Assembly (NCBI GenBank): GCA_013152545.1 | Contig: JAADGF010000076.1 | Coordinates: forward strand, 1-57,566 | Reading direction: 5' to 3' | From: Gammaproteobacteria bacterium | GTDB lineage: Bacteria; Pseudomonadota; Gammaproteobacteria; SZUA-152 | Length of the DNA stretch: 57,566 bases | Part shown: one piece after another, positions 1-9,010 of the stretch | How positions within the stretch are numbered: position 1 is the stretch's first letter | How the letters are laid out: the number at the start of each line of letters is the position of its first letter | Notes under the pieces: generated by a model | What the model was told of the DNA's origin: nothing | Seen by the model: the letters and a program-made list of their open reading frames with translations, nothing else | The model's database searches: none | Position numbers and translations under genes: made by a program

Positions 1-97
1 GAAATACGTGAGCGTTTCATCAGGGGTAATACGATACAAACGAAAGTGCGGGGAAGATAGCGGTTTAGAGAAAAAAGTTGAGTTAATTAAGTGTCAA

Positions 98-180
98 TTA
101 TATTAAACATAGACGTGACCCTCTTTTTAGACTTATATTAAACATAGACGTGACCCTCTTTTTAGACGTGACCCTCTTTT
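98..180. repeat. 35-bp tandem direct repeat with a partial third copy
   Basis: Two identical 35-bp units lie head to tail at 98-132 and 133-167. Each runs from TTATATTAAACATAGACGTG to TAGAC. A third, truncated unit (GTGACCCTCTTTT) follows at 168-180. The array lies upstream of the membrane protein gene that starts at 256. No ORF of note crosses it. It could be a local duplication or part of a dispersed intergenic repeat; only the tandem structure is visible here. Confidence 0.85.
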
Positions 181-255
181 CCCTTTGACCTCTTTTGGTT
201 GATGTTGTCGTGATTGTTCGGCATGTCGATGTAAAATGATAAATGGAATTTACCA

Positions 256-1044
256 TTGGGACAATTTGTTAAAAATAAACGTTTATGGTTTTCGTTAATA
301 TTTTCACTAAGCGTTCACTTTTTTTTGTTAATTAATGTTGTGGATTCAAGTTGGAGCATAAAAAGCCAGCTAATAGACCACTATCCGACGCTTGTGGTAA
401 GTCTAAGTACTTTATCACCTGAGAAATTATTACCTGAAAAGTTACCATCTAAGAAAATAGCCAATAATCAGGCGCCTTTGCCTTTATCGGTGCAGCGCGT
501 CGAGCGCCGTATATTTCGAAAAAAACAGCAAGAGCACAAACCTGTTACTCAAAAGCAAGTGTCACCATCGTCCACGCCTTTGCCATCTGACCAAAAATCA
601 GAGCAACGGATTTTACGACCGGATTATAGTGTTAATCATCTCGGTAACGCAGGCATGAATAAAGCGCTAGTATTGGATGATAATGCAAAACACGAAATAC
701 AGAAAAAGCGACTTATAAGTACGCCTGGTGCTGCAACACTGATTGCACGAAGTATTGCAACGGTTCGCAATGACCCGAATTTGGGCGTCGAAGAAGAGAG
801 GGATTTTAGCCGTTACTTATTAAAGAAACAGCTTGAATCCATGAATCGTCTGTTGCCTGCGTTAACGGAATCAACATTTTCATTAAAGGGGGAGATTGAT
901 GAATTCAAAACAGCATCGGGTGATACGGTGCTTACAATGCACCTGGGAAATGGCAAAAAAGTTTGTGTATCGATATCGGTGCACGATTTTTCGACGGTAG
1001 ATATTGCCGAAAACCCAGCCGCCTGGGTGTTGGTTGCCTGTTAA
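256..1044 (+). CDS. Uncharacterised inner-membrane-anchored periplasmic protein with TonB-like N-terminus
   Basis: This 262-residue protein is not recognised. Residues 1-9 are basic (KNKR), and residues 10-30 form one hydrophobic segment of the kind that anchors TonB/TolA-type proteins, with the rest predicted periplasmic. Residues 50-125 are rich in Pro, Lys, Gln and Ser, as in a spacer that crosses the periplasm. Residues 175-262 look like a small folded domain with two cysteines (KKVCVSI and the C-terminal VLVAC). A TonB C-terminal domain motif is not evident. The reading frame is blocked upstream by TAA at 232, and the first usable start is TTG at 256, so the exact start is uncertain. The gene converges on glnD. 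By inference it may be a divergent envelope-spanning adaptor. Confidence 0.6.
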   Translation: MGQFVKNKRLWFSLIFSLSVHFFLLINVVDSSWSIKSQLIDHYPTLVVSLSTLSPEKLLPEKLPSKKIANNQAPLPLSVQRVERRIFRKKQQEHKPVTQKQVSPSSTPLPSDQKSEQRILRPDYSVNHLGNAGMNKALVLDDNAKHEIQKKRLISTPGAATLIARSIATVRNDPNLGVEEERDFSRYLLKKQLESMNRLLPALTESTFSLKGEIDEFKTASGDTVLTMHLGNGKKVCVSISVHDFSTVDIAENPAAWVLVAC

Positions 1045-1165
1045 TTAGTTTTGATCGATTGCAGCGGAGTTGCTTCAATCGATTGCTTCCAATCAATATA
1101 AAGCAGGTTGGCTTCACCCTCAAGGGTGTCGGTACCGAGATTGCTGCTTGCCTTGTTACAATGAC

Positions 1166-3904
1166 CTATGGTCGAGAAGCCTCTAGAGACTGAATGATTG
1201 TTTCTCGCAATTTATTTAATTGTTCGACGCTCTCAATGGGGTCGTTTTGTTTGTTGGTGATGTAGAAAATATCTTCGGCTTTTGCACCAAAAGTGGCAAT
1301 TTTTGCTTTATGGATATCGATATTGCATTCAACGAGGGCTTGGGCGATACGGGCCAGCAGCCCGGGCTGGTCATGGGCGATGACTTCCATAATTGTTACC
1401 AGGCTGCGGGTGTCTGTACGAAAAGTAATATCGGTTGCCAGAGGGAAATGTTTTAATTGCCGTGATAGCGGTTTGCTGGGTTGACTGGCGATGATATTTT
1501 CATAGGATGGGTTAGCCAGTATGCGTTTTATCTTTGTTTTAATATCGGTAATACGGTGTGGATCTAAAATAGGTTCGCCGTTATTTTCCAGTAACATAAA
1601 GGTATCCATGGTAACGCCATTTTTTGACGTTATAATGCGTGCATCAGTGATGTTAAGCCCAAGTCTGGCAATAGCGGCTGTGGTGAGTGCAAATATATAG
1701 CTTTCGTCCTGGGTGCAGATAAATAATTCGGTGCCGCCACGGTGGGTTTGTTCGCGTATTAGCACGAGCGGATAATCTTCTGGCTTGTGGTTGAATATGG
1801 ACTGAACATGCCAGATAATTTCATCTTCAGAGTGACGTAAAAAATAGTCGTCATCAAGTGAATCCCAAAATACTAAAATGTTATCGTCAGTGAAGCCTTG
1901 TTGACGTAAATGATTTAACGCAATTTCTTTGGTTTCAGTAATGCGTTCAGATTGATCAATGGGGTTTTGCAAGCCGCGCCGAAACGCTCTGCTGGTGCTG
2001 TAGTAGAGGTCAGCAAGTAATGAGTCTTTCCAGGAGTTCCATATGGTAGGATTGGTAGCGCGGATATCGGCGACGGTTAACAAGTATAGATAATCCAGAT
2101 GTTCTTGGCTGCCAAGCATTTCTGCAAAGTCATTGACCACACCTGGGTCGCTAATGTCCTTGCGTTGTGCGGTGGTTGACATGGTAAGGTGGTTTTGTAC
2201 CAGCCAGGCGATTAAGTTGGTGTCGTATTGACTGAGGCCATGTGACCGGCCAAATTTCGCCGCATCCACTGCGCCCAACGTAGAGTGGTCACCACCGCGC
2301 CCTTTGGCGATGTCGTGAAAAAAACCCGCCAAATAGAGTAGTTCTTGTTTAGGGATGTTCTTGATTATTTTACTGCAAAGCGGAAATTCATTGGAAAATT
2401 CGGTCACGGTGAAACGCCGCAGGTTCCGGACCAGAAACATGGTGTGCTCATCGACGGTGTAAGTGTGAAACAGATCGTGTTGCATTTGCCCGACGATGTT
2501 GCCAAAAACAGGCAGATAAGCTGCCAACACACCGTAGCGATTCATGCGTCTTAATTCATGGGTGAGTCCGCTGGGTTGTTTGAAAATTTCCATGAATAGA
2601 CTCTGGCAACGTACATCGTTACGGATGTTGTCGTCAATGAGGTATCGATGGTTTCGGATAAGACGGATGGTTTCAGCGCGTACACCTCGTAATTCTGGGT
2701 GCTGTTGCATTATTAGGAATATTTCCAATAGCGCAAATGGATAGCGTTTGAATATATTATTATTGGTGACTTCCACAAAACCGTTGCGAGCTTGAAAACG
2801 TTTGTTGATGGCGGTGATTTTAAATCGTTTACCCTCATTTAATGTCGCTTCTTCAAACAGTTGCAGCAACATTTCATTGAGCCGATTGAGTTCAAGTACG
2901 GTACGGTAGTATGTTTTCATAAACTTCTCAACCGCCAGACGGTGAGTGTCATCCGTATAGCCGAACAGTTTGGCCAACTCGCGTTGATGGTCAAACATTA
3001 GACGATCTTCTCGACGTCCTGTTGCTAAATGTAAGCCAATACGGATACGCCAGAGAAAATTTTGGCTTTCGATAAGGGTGTGGTGTTCGTCTTGCGTTAA
3101 AAAGCCATATGCGACGAGGTCTTGTAGCGTGGTGGCGCCAAAATGGCGTTTTGCCACCCAGCCAATGACCTGGATATCGCGTAAACCGCCAGGGTTTTCT
3201 TTAATGTTCGGCTCTAAATTGTAGGCTGTATCGTGATATCGGTGATGGCGTTCAATTTGTTCGGCAAGTTTGGCGCCGAAAAACTTCCGGCTTGGCCAGA
3301 TTTTTTTTGGACCGACTTTTTCTGGCAATTTCAGGTAGAGTTGCTCAGGGCCTGCAATAAGTCGGGCTTCCATTAAGTTGGTGGCGACAGTGATGTCTTT
3401 TTTAGCTTCGGTGACACATTCTTTGATTGAGCGTACACTTTGCCCAACCTCAAGACCGATATCCCACAAAAAAGTTAGAAAATGCTGGATACGCTCGGCG
3501 TATTTGTTGTGCTGATTGCCCTCTAGCAAGATAAGTAAGTCGATATCCGAGGCTGGGTGCAACTCACCCCGGCCATATCCGCCTACCGCAATTAACGCCA
3601 AGCTTGGCTCCGGGCCGATAAAATGTTTCCAGGCGCGTTTTAGTAGATGGTCGACAGTGTTTGCGCGTAATTGCACCAGTTTGTCGGCTGGCGCATTGTG
3701 TTCAAATTGTTGTTTCAGGCTATTCTGAGTATGACTTAATGCTTCACGAAACAACAAAATTAAGTTGGATGTATTGCTCAATGCAAGGTCAAACGCATCC
3801 CAGTCGTATTGAGGTAACTTAATGTGTTGCTTGATGTTATCTGGCATAGCCATAAATTCTGTATTACTGACTGTATCACCAATACGGTTATGGTTATGTG
3901 ACAC
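1166..3904 (-). CDS. glnD: Bifunctional [protein-PII] uridylyltransferase / uridylyl-removing enzyme GlnD
   Basis: GlnD senses glutamine and adds or removes UMP on PII proteins (GlnB/GlnK), which control glutamine synthetase activity and nitrogen transcription. Domains in order: a nucleotidyltransferase with GGYGRGELHPASDIDLLIL near residues 108-126, including the metal-binding DxD at 120/122; a helical linker; an HD hydrolase domain (HTYTVDEHT ... FFHDIAKGRGGDHS) for UMP removal; and two C-terminal ACT domains (LGLNITDARI and DQPGLLARIAQALVE) that bind glutamine. The length (912 from GTG at 3904) slightly exceeds E. coli GlnD (890). ATG codons at residues 18 and 20 are credible alternative starts because the DNA immediately upstream of the GTG is a repeat element. 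As in pseudomonads, map lies just upstream on the same strand. Confidence 0.97.
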   Translation of the reverse strand: MSHNHNRIGDTVSNTEFMAMPDNIKQHIKLPQYDWDAFDLALSNTSNLILLFREALSHTQNSLKQQFEHNAPADKLVQLRANTVDHLLKRAWKHFIGPEPSLALIAVGGYGRGELHPASDIDLLILLEGNQHNKYAERIQHFLTFLWDIGLEVGQSVRSIKECVTEAKKDITVATNLMEARLIAGPEQLYLKLPEKVGPKKIWPSRKFFGAKLAEQIERHHRYHDTAYNLEPNIKENPGGLRDIQVIGWVAKRHFGATTLQDLVAYGFLTQDEHHTLIESQNFLWRIRIGLHLATGRREDRLMFDHQRELAKLFGYTDDTHRLAVEKFMKTYYRTVLELNRLNEMLLQLFEEATLNEGKRFKITAINKRFQARNGFVEVTNNNIFKRYPFALLEIFLIMQQHPELRGVRAETIRLIRNHRYLIDDNIRNDVRCQSLFMEIFKQPSGLTHELRRMNRYGVLAAYLPVFGNIVGQMQHDLFHTYTVDEHTMFLVRNLRRFTVTEFSNEFPLCSKIIKNIPKQELLYLAGFFHDIAKGRGGDHSTLGAVDAAKFGRSHGLSQYDTNLIAWLVQNHLTMSTTAQRKDISDPGVVNDFAEMLGSQEHLDYLYLLTVADIRATNPTIWNSWKDSLLADLYYSTSRAFRRGLQNPIDQSERITETKEIALNHLRQQGFTDDNILVFWDSLDDDYFLRHSEDEIIWHVQSIFNHKPEDYPLVLIREQTHRGGTELFICTQDESYIFALTTAAIARLGLNITDARIITSKNGVTMDTFMLLENNGEPILDPHRITDIKTKIKRILANPSYENIIASQPSKPLSRQLKHFPLATDITFRTDTRSLVTIMEVIAHDQPGLLARIAQALVECNIDIHKAKIATFGAKAEDIFYITNKQNDPIESVEQLNKLRETIIQSLEASRP

Positions 3905-4110
3905 ATAAGGGGTTATAAAGAAATAACGTGAACATTTTGCTTGTCTATCCTTGTGTTTTCGACGTTGCGGAAAAGGTTACAGATAATGAGTATGCGCCCT
4001 GAAAGAAGTGCCCTTTGGGGCGCGCCCATGCCTATATGGAAGTAGATACGGGGCGTGAGCCATGGATGGCGGAAGCCTTGAAAACGAAACGATATCCGGT
4101 TATAACCAGA
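3905..4110 (-). mobile_element. MITE-like family B element, divergent copy between map and glnD
   Basis: The stretch matches, in opposite orientation, the element at 39441-39630. It opens with TAAGGGGTTATAAAGAAATA, the terminal repeat, then AACATTTTGCTTGTCTATCC. The core GAGTATGCGCCCTGAAAGAA is identical in both copies, and it ends with AAACGAAACGATA.CCGG. This copy has about 35 extra bases between CGCCCATG and GCCTTGAA, and its far terminal repeat is degenerate, so the right border (about 4105-4120) is approximate. It abuts the annotated GTG of glnD and may therefore supply or disrupt its leader. No coding capacity for a transposase is present. The remainder of the gap to 4295 shows nothing recognisable. 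Confidence 0.7.
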
Positions 4111-4295
4111 TTGGACGAGTGTTAAAATATCGGCATCAGCTATTCCTTTACCTTAATATATTTATATACGATACCCCGAATTGATCCATTAATCTATAGC
4201 TTCCCCCTGTGAAATGCCAACTCAACTAGTGCAGCAGAGGTTGGGACTGTCAGGAACCTTCGGGAAGCGCTAAACAGCCATTTATGTCGTGAAAA

Positions 4296-5063
4296 TCATA
4301 TATTGGCTTCCGGTCGTTTCGTTAATACATCATAACCGTTGTCGGTCACTAGAATCGTGTGCTCCCACTGTGCGGATAAACTTCGGTCTTTGGTGATAAC
4401 CGTCCAGCCATCAGGCAACAGTTTCACATGACGTTTGCCAGCATTAATCATGGGCTCAATGGTAAAGATCATGCCAGGCTCCAGGATTTCCCGTGTCCCC
4501 GGTGATCCATAGTGCAGTACTTGGGGGTCTTCATGAAACTGGCGTCCGATACCATGACCACAATATTCTCGGACGACGGAACAGTTGTTTGATTCGGCGT
4601 GTTTTTGGATAGCCGCTCCTATGTCACCTAAGTGTCTGCCGGGTGAAACCATTTCCACTGCGAGCGCCAGGCACTCATGGCTGATACGGCAGATGCGTTT
4701 GGCGAGAATGGATGGTTCGCCTACAAAAAACATTTTGCTGGTATCACCATGAAAACCATCTTTTTTTACGGTTATGTCGATATTGACGATATCTCCGTTT
4801 TTGAGCAATTTGTTACTGGGAATTCCGTGGCATACTTGATGGTTGATCGAGGTGCAAATGGATTTCGGAAAACCATTATAATCAAGGGGAGCGGGGATGG
4901 CGTTTTGAGTGTTCACGATATAATCGTGACAGATGCTATTCAGTTCGTTAGTGGTGACGCCAGGTTTTACCTGCGGCTCAATCATGTGGAGTACATTCGC
5001 CGCCAACTGACCGGCGACGCGCATTTTTTCAACTTCTTGTGGTGTTTTAATATATATTCCCAT
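4296..5063 (-). CDS. map: Methionine aminopeptidase, type I
   Basis: Map removes the initiator methionine from nascent proteins with a small second residue. The 255-residue length fits the short type Ia family (E. coli 264). The five dimetal ligands are visible in context: two Asp in VNIDITVKKDGFHGDTSKMF, His in GHGIGRQFHEDP, Glu in FTIEPMI and Glu in QWEHTILVT. The catalytic-pocket His is in INHQVCHGIP. The start ATG is at 5063. The gene is divergent from rpsB, the usual arrangement in this group, with a 297-bp shared promoter region. glnD follows after 391 bp, most of it occupied by a repeat element. Confidence 0.97.
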   Translation of the reverse strand: MGIYIKTPQEVEKMRVAGQLAANVLHMIEPQVKPGVTTNELNSICHDYIVNTQNAIPAPLDYNGFPKSICTSINHQVCHGIPSNKLLKNGDIVNIDITVKKDGFHGDTSKMFFVGEPSILAKRICRISHECLALAVEMVSPGRHLGDIGAAIQKHAESNNCSVVREYCGHGIGRQFHEDPQVLHYGSPGTREILEPGMIFTIEPMINAGKRHVKLLPDGWTVITKDRSLSAQWEHTILVTDNGYDVLTKRPEANI

Positions 5064-5141
5064 CTTATTGATATCTAAGTCTATGTTTAGTGAATTCAGG
5101 GTTTGGTTATACTTGAGGACATAAAAAAACTGCGCCTCAGA

Positions 5142-5170
5142 TTGTTGTAATGGCGCAATTATGGTATAAA
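5142..5170 (+). promoter_or_regulatory. Probable sigma70 promoter for rpsB-tsf
   Basis: TTGTTG at 5142-5147 and TATAAA at 5165-5170 are separated by 17 nt. They are followed by a GC-rich discriminator (GCCCGCGCC), typical of stringently controlled ribosomal-protein promoters. The mRNA would carry a leader of about 180 nt before the rpsB ATG, in which S2 autoregulation, known for this gene, could act. The rest of 5064-5360 shows no other feature. The assignment rests on sequence only. Confidence 0.5.
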
Positions 5171-5360
5171 GCCCGCGCCTTTATGGCAAACAAAAACTGG
5201 TATTTTGTTAAATTAACACAATACTTTAAATCCACACATGGGCCGACACATGTATTCGGGTGCCTGACATGCATAGCGCTGACACATTGCGTTGTAGGTG
5301 CATCTCGGGTTGATATATGGGGTCCATGGAGGCATAACCCAATACATTGGAGTGAATCTT

Positions 5361-6269
5361 ATGGCATCAGTCACAATGCGTGAAATGCTGGCCGCCGGCG
5401 TGCATTTTGGTCATCAGGCGCGTTTTTGGAACCCGAAAATGGCACCGTATATTTTCGGCGAACGTGATAAAATACACATTATTAATCTTGAAAAGTCCCT
5501 TCCCCGATATAATGAAGCCGCAAATTATGTAGGGAAACTGGCCTCGAAAAAGAAAGGTAAAATACTTTTTGTTGGCACCAAGCGAGCGGCGCGTACTATC
5601 ATCCAGGAAGAAGCTAGCCGTTGTGACATGCCGTACGTTAACCATCGTTGGTTGGGTGGTATGCTTACCAATTTTCATACGGTTAAACAATCCATTAAGC
5701 GTCTGAAAGAACTTGAAGCTATGGCGATTGACGGTAGTTTTGCCAAGCTTAATAAAAAAGAAGCGCTGATGTTAACCCGGGAAATGGAAAAACTGGATCG
5801 CAGTCTTGGTGGTATTAAAGCCATGTCAGGTTTGCCGGACGCCTTGTTTATTGTGGATGTCGGCCATGAAAAAATTGCGGTGCGTGAGGCAAAAAAACTG
5901 GGTATCCCTGTTATTGGCGTCGTTGATACTAATAATAATCCTGAAGGTCTGGATTACGTCATTCCCGGCAATGACGATGCGATGCGTGCTATTAAGTTGT
6001 ATGTTAGTGGAATGGCTGATGCGATTAACGACGCGGCTCCCACAGCCATAGAAATGGTCGGGTCAGAGGACGGTTTTGTTGAACTTGATGAGAGCGGCGA
6101 AGTCATCCAGGAGGCGGCTAAAACGGCTACAACAAAAAAGAAAGTAGCGAGTGCGCAACACAAAACCACCGCGAAGAAGCAGGTGGAAGCCGTCAAAGTG
6201 GAGTCGGATGAGCCAGCCAAAGATTCGGCGGTGATCAGCGCTTCATCAGGTGTATCCGGAGCACCGTGA
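5361..6269 (+). CDS. rpsB: 30S ribosomal protein S2, with extended C-terminal tail
   Basis: S2 binds at the head-body junction of the 30S subunit and is needed for S1 binding. The chosen ATG at 5361 starts [19 protein letters not shown], the universal S2 N-terminus, and has GGAG at 5349-5352 with an 8-nt spacer; longer upstream readings lack support. Typical blocks follow: [64 protein letters not shown] and [21 protein letters not shown]. The protein is 302 residues, against about 241 in E. coli. The extra roughly 50 residues are Lys/Ala/Ser/Val-rich ([17 protein letters not shown]...) and probably disordered. tsf follows after 308 bp. Confidence 0.97.
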   Translation: MASVTMREMLAAGVHFGHQARFWNPKMAPYIFGERDKIHIINLEKSLPRYNEAANYVGKLASKKKGKILFVGTKRAARTIIQEEASRCDMPYVNHRWLGGMLTNFHTVKQSIKRLKELEAMAIDGSFAKLNKKEALMLTREMEKLDRSLGGIKAMSGLPDALFIVDVGHEKIAVREAKKLGIPVIGVVDTNNNPEGLDYVIPGNDDAMRAIKLYVSGMADAINDAAPTAIEMVGSEDGFVELDESGEVIQEAAKTATTKKKVASAQHKTTAKKQVEAVKVESDEPAKDSAVISASSGVSGAP

Positions 6270-6325
6270 TTGTTCGGCAATCATATACCGTGTGACGTGA
6301 GGTAGGTTTGTTGACCGGGAAAAGG

Positions 6326-6349
6326 AGGGGGCGTTGTCCCCTTTTTTTT
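6326..6349 (+). terminator. Rho-independent terminator after rpsB
   Basis: The hairpin A-GGGGGC / GTT / GTCCCC-T (6326-6342, one G-U pair) is followed by a run of eight T. It lies about 57 bp after the rpsB stop, so at least part of rpsB transcription ends or is attenuated before tsf. Confidence 0.75.
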
Positions 6350-6516
6350 AAGATGGATTATTTTTCAATGAATAAGTGGATGTACAGTGGGCATGATTGC
6401 GGGAATTCTGCGACCATAATGCCAATTCGTGGGGAAAAATGCTGAGAATTAGTATGGGCGTTTACGCACGTTAATACAGCATTGAGATGGTTTCTAGGTG
6501 AATGGGAAGCGTCAAA

Positions 6517-6544
6517 TAACGACTATGTTTTAACGACTATGTTT
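6517..6544. repeat. Perfect 14-bp tandem duplication upstream of tsf
   Basis: TAACGACTATGTTT occurs twice in a row (6517-6530 and 6531-6544), 34 bp before the tsf start. The gap 6270-6577 otherwise contains the rpsB terminator and no ORF. The duplication may have arisen by slippage; whether it affects the tsf leader is unknown. Confidence 0.85.
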
Positions 6545-6577
6545 TTAGATCGAAAATATTTTGGTGAGGAATAAATT

Positions 6578-7456
6578 ATGGCAATTACAGCAGCTCTTGT
6601 TAAAGAACTTCGTGAGCGCACGCAGGCAGGCATGATGGAATGTAAAAAGGCGTTGGTGGAAACCAATGGTGATATTGATGCCGCTGTGGAATACATGCGT
6701 AAAGCTGGTTTAGCCAAGGCGGATAAAAAATCCGGCCGAACGGCAGCGGAAGGTCAAATTGTTATAGAGACTTCGGCTGATCAAAAAACTGTTGTTATTA
6801 TTGAAATAAATTGTGAAACAGATTTTGTGATAAAAAGTGATGATTTTCAACAATTTGCCAGCCAAATTGCAGCATTGGCGATTGCAAACCAGCCTGATAA
6901 TATCAATGCCTTGTTAGGTATGACGATGGATTCCGGTAGTACTGTCGCAGAAGCCACAAAATCGCTTATTGCCAAGGTTGGCGAAAATATAAATGTACGT
7001 CGTTATGCAAAAATCACCTCAAATGGTGTGTTGGGTAGCTATCTCCACGGTACTCGCATTGGTGTTATCACCGAACTTGAAGGGGGGGATATTGGTCTGG
7101 CGAAAGACATTGCGATGCACATTGCGGCTACTAAGCCGGTTTGTGTCAGTTCGGACGAGGTGTCGGACGATATTATAAACAAAGAAAAGGAAATTTATAC
7201 TGCCCAGGCAGCTGAGAGCGGCAAACCTGCTGATATTGTGGAGAAGATGGTAACGGGCCGGATCGCTAAGTTTTTGAAGGAGATTACCCTAATGGGGCAA
7301 TCTTATGTCAAAGACCCAGACATTACCGTTGAAAAATTGATAAAGAAAAATAAGGCTAAAGTATTGGGGTTTTACCGCTTTGAAGTTGGTGAGGGTATTG
7401 AAAAGAAAGAGGAAAATTTTGCGGAAGAGGTCATGGCGCAAGTAAAAGGCAGTTGA
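6578..7456 (+). CDS. tsf: Translation elongation factor Ts
   Basis: EF-Ts is the GDP/GTP exchange factor for EF-Tu. The N-terminal UBA-like domain is clear ([20 protein letters not shown], then ECKKAL and [17 protein letters not shown]). The core carries the EF-Tu-contact motif as [18 protein letters not shown], the family TDFV signature. The 292 residues compare with 283 in E. coli. The start ATG has GAGGA at 6566-6570. tsf and the next gene pyrH are closely packed, with pyrH beginning 26 bp after the tsf stop. Confidence 0.97.
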   Translation: MAITAALVKELRERTQAGMMECKKALVETNGDIDAAVEYMRKAGLAKADKKSGRTAAEGQIVIETSADQKTVVIIEINCETDFVIKSDDFQQFASQIAALAIANQPDNINALLGMTMDSGSTVAEATKSLIAKVGENINVRRYAKITSNGVLGSYLHGTRIGVITELEGGDIGLAKDIAMHIAATKPVCVSSDEVSDDIINKEKEIYTAQAAESGKPADIVEKMVTGRIAKFLKEITLMGQSYVKDPDITVEKLIKKNKAKVLGFYRFEVGEGIEKKEENFAEEVMAQVKGS

Positions 7457-7482
7457 TAAAACCTGGGTTAGGACATAAAAAT

Positions 7483-8208
7483 ATGCCTGAAAGTAAGAGC
7501 GATACGGTTTACAAACGCGTTTTACTAAAACTGAGTGGTGAAGCCTTGATGGGGAATGCGGAATTTGGCATTGACCCGGAAGTGATTGATCGTGTCGGTG
7601 GTGAAATTCTGGAGATGACCCAGGCCTCAATTCAAGTGGCGCTGGTGATTGGTGGTGGTAACATTTTCCGTGGGGTGAGCTTGTCTGCTAAGGGCATGGA
7701 TCGCGCAACTGCTGATCACATGGGGATGCTGGCAACGGTGATAAATGCCTTGGCAATTCAAGATGGCCTGGAACGCAATGGCTTGCAGGCACGGGTAATG
7801 TCTGCACTGACAATTAATCAGGTCGCGGAAGATTACATCCGACGGCGCGCCATACGTCACCTGGAAAAGGGTCGTGTGATTATTTTGGCAGCTGGTACGG
7901 GGAGTCCTTTTTTTACCACAGACTCTGCTGCCAGTTTGCGTGGCATCGAAATAGGCGCGGATATTGTGCTGAAAGCAACAAAAGTGGATGGGGTTTATTC
8001 GGCGGATCCAATGTTGGATAAGCATGCGACACTTTACTCAGAATTAAGTTATGACGAAGTGTTGATGAAAAAACTGAATGTGATGGATGCCACTGCCATT
8101 GCCTTGTGCCGGGACTATAAAATGCCGGTACGGGTATTCAATATGAATAAGCCTGGATCATTAATGCGCATCATGCGAGGCGAAAGTGAAGGTACTATCG
8201 TCAGATAA
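7483..8208 (+). CDS. pyrH: UMP kinase
   Basis: PyrH phosphorylates UMP to UDP, feeding all pyrimidine nucleotide pools. It is a hexameric amino-acid-kinase-fold enzyme unrelated to eukaryotic UMP/CMP kinases. Motifs: [15 protein letters not shown] at the N-terminus (phosphate loop Lys), [30 protein letters not shown], and [13 protein letters not shown] for the nucleotide and UMP sites. The start is ATG at 7483, with AGGA at 7470-7473. An in-frame TTG at 7453 would overlap tsf and add ten unconserved residues, so it was not chosen. The resulting 241 residues match E. coli exactly in length. Confidence 0.96.
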   Translation: MPESKSDTVYKRVLLKLSGEALMGNAEFGIDPEVIDRVGGEILEMTQASIQVALVIGGGNIFRGVSLSAKGMDRATADHMGMLATVINALAIQDGLERNGLQARVMSALTINQVAEDYIRRRAIRHLEKGRVIILAAGTGSPFFTTDSAASLRGIEIGADIVLKATKVDGVYSADPMLDKHATLYSELSYDEVLMKKLNVMDATAIALCRDYKMPVRVFNMNKPGSLMRIMRGESEGTIVR

Positions 8209-8308
8209 AGGGGTTTTGATTAGGTATTGTTTATTGGGTTTCATGAGTGAAAAAATATAGTCTATATCTATCGATTACAATGTCACCAATATTCAGGGAA
8301 AACGGTGT

Positions 8309-8866
8309 ATGATTAATGAAATTAAGCTAGATGCTGAGTCGCGCATGAAAAAGAGCATCGAATCGCTGAAAGCTGGACTCACTAAACTTAGAACCGGTCG
8401 TGCGCATACCAGTTTGTTGGATCATGTTACGGTTTCCTATTACGGTAGTGATGTGCCACTGACTCAGGTAGCCTCCATTACAGTAACAGATTCCCGGACC
8501 CTAACGGTTTCGCCTTGGGAATCGAATATGGTGGCTGCCATTGAAAAAGCCATTATGTCCTCAGATTTAGGGTTGAATCCAGCGACCTCAGGTAAGGTGA
8601 TGAGAGTGCCATTGCCACCTTTAACTGAAGAAAGGCGTAAAGACATGATCAGGGTTGTACGTCAGGAAGGTGAGCATGCCCGTGTTGCCATTCGTAACAT
8701 TCGGCGTGATGCTAATAGTGATTATAAATCGCTATTAAAGGAAAAAGAGATTACTGAGGATGAAACGCGTCAAGCAGAAGATGCAACGCAAAAATTGACG
8801 GATAAATATATTAAGGAAGTGGATGCTATTCTGGATGAAAAAGAGAAAGATTTAATGGAGGTTTAA
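8309..8866 (+). CDS. frr: Ribosome recycling factor
   Basis: RRF works with EF-G to split the post-termination ribosome. The full-length 185-residue protein matches E. coli RRF in size. It shows the family pattern [41 protein letters not shown] (the conserved RTGRA arginine region), [37 protein letters not shown] and a C-terminal helix [17 protein letters not shown]. The start ATG follows AGGGA at 8295-8299. It sits 100 bp after pyrH and 144 bp before uppS in the conserved order. Confidence 0.97.
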   Translation: MINEIKLDAESRMKKSIESLKAGLTKLRTGRAHTSLLDHVTVSYYGSDVPLTQVASITVTDSRTLTVSPWESNMVAAIEKAIMSSDLGLNPATSGKVMRVPLPPLTEERRKDMIRVVRQEGEHARVAIRNIRRDANSDYKSLLKEKEITEDETRQAEDATQKLTDKYIKEVDAILDEKEKDLMEV

Positions 8867-9010
8867 CAATCCTCAAAAACTGAATATGCAATTAGGCAAT
8901 TGGTTATCATTAATTCTGCCGCTCCGGTGTCATAAACCATAGGTTAGCAGCCTTGGTTCCTGTCGTATCCTTGTGTATTTGTTCTCCTGGCAATTTAAGG
9001 TAGACCCATT

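Noticed and set aside
1-60. Nineteen-codon open frame ending in TAG at 58-60, possibly the tail of a gene to the left
   Set aside because: Too short to identify, and no start is visible in the window.
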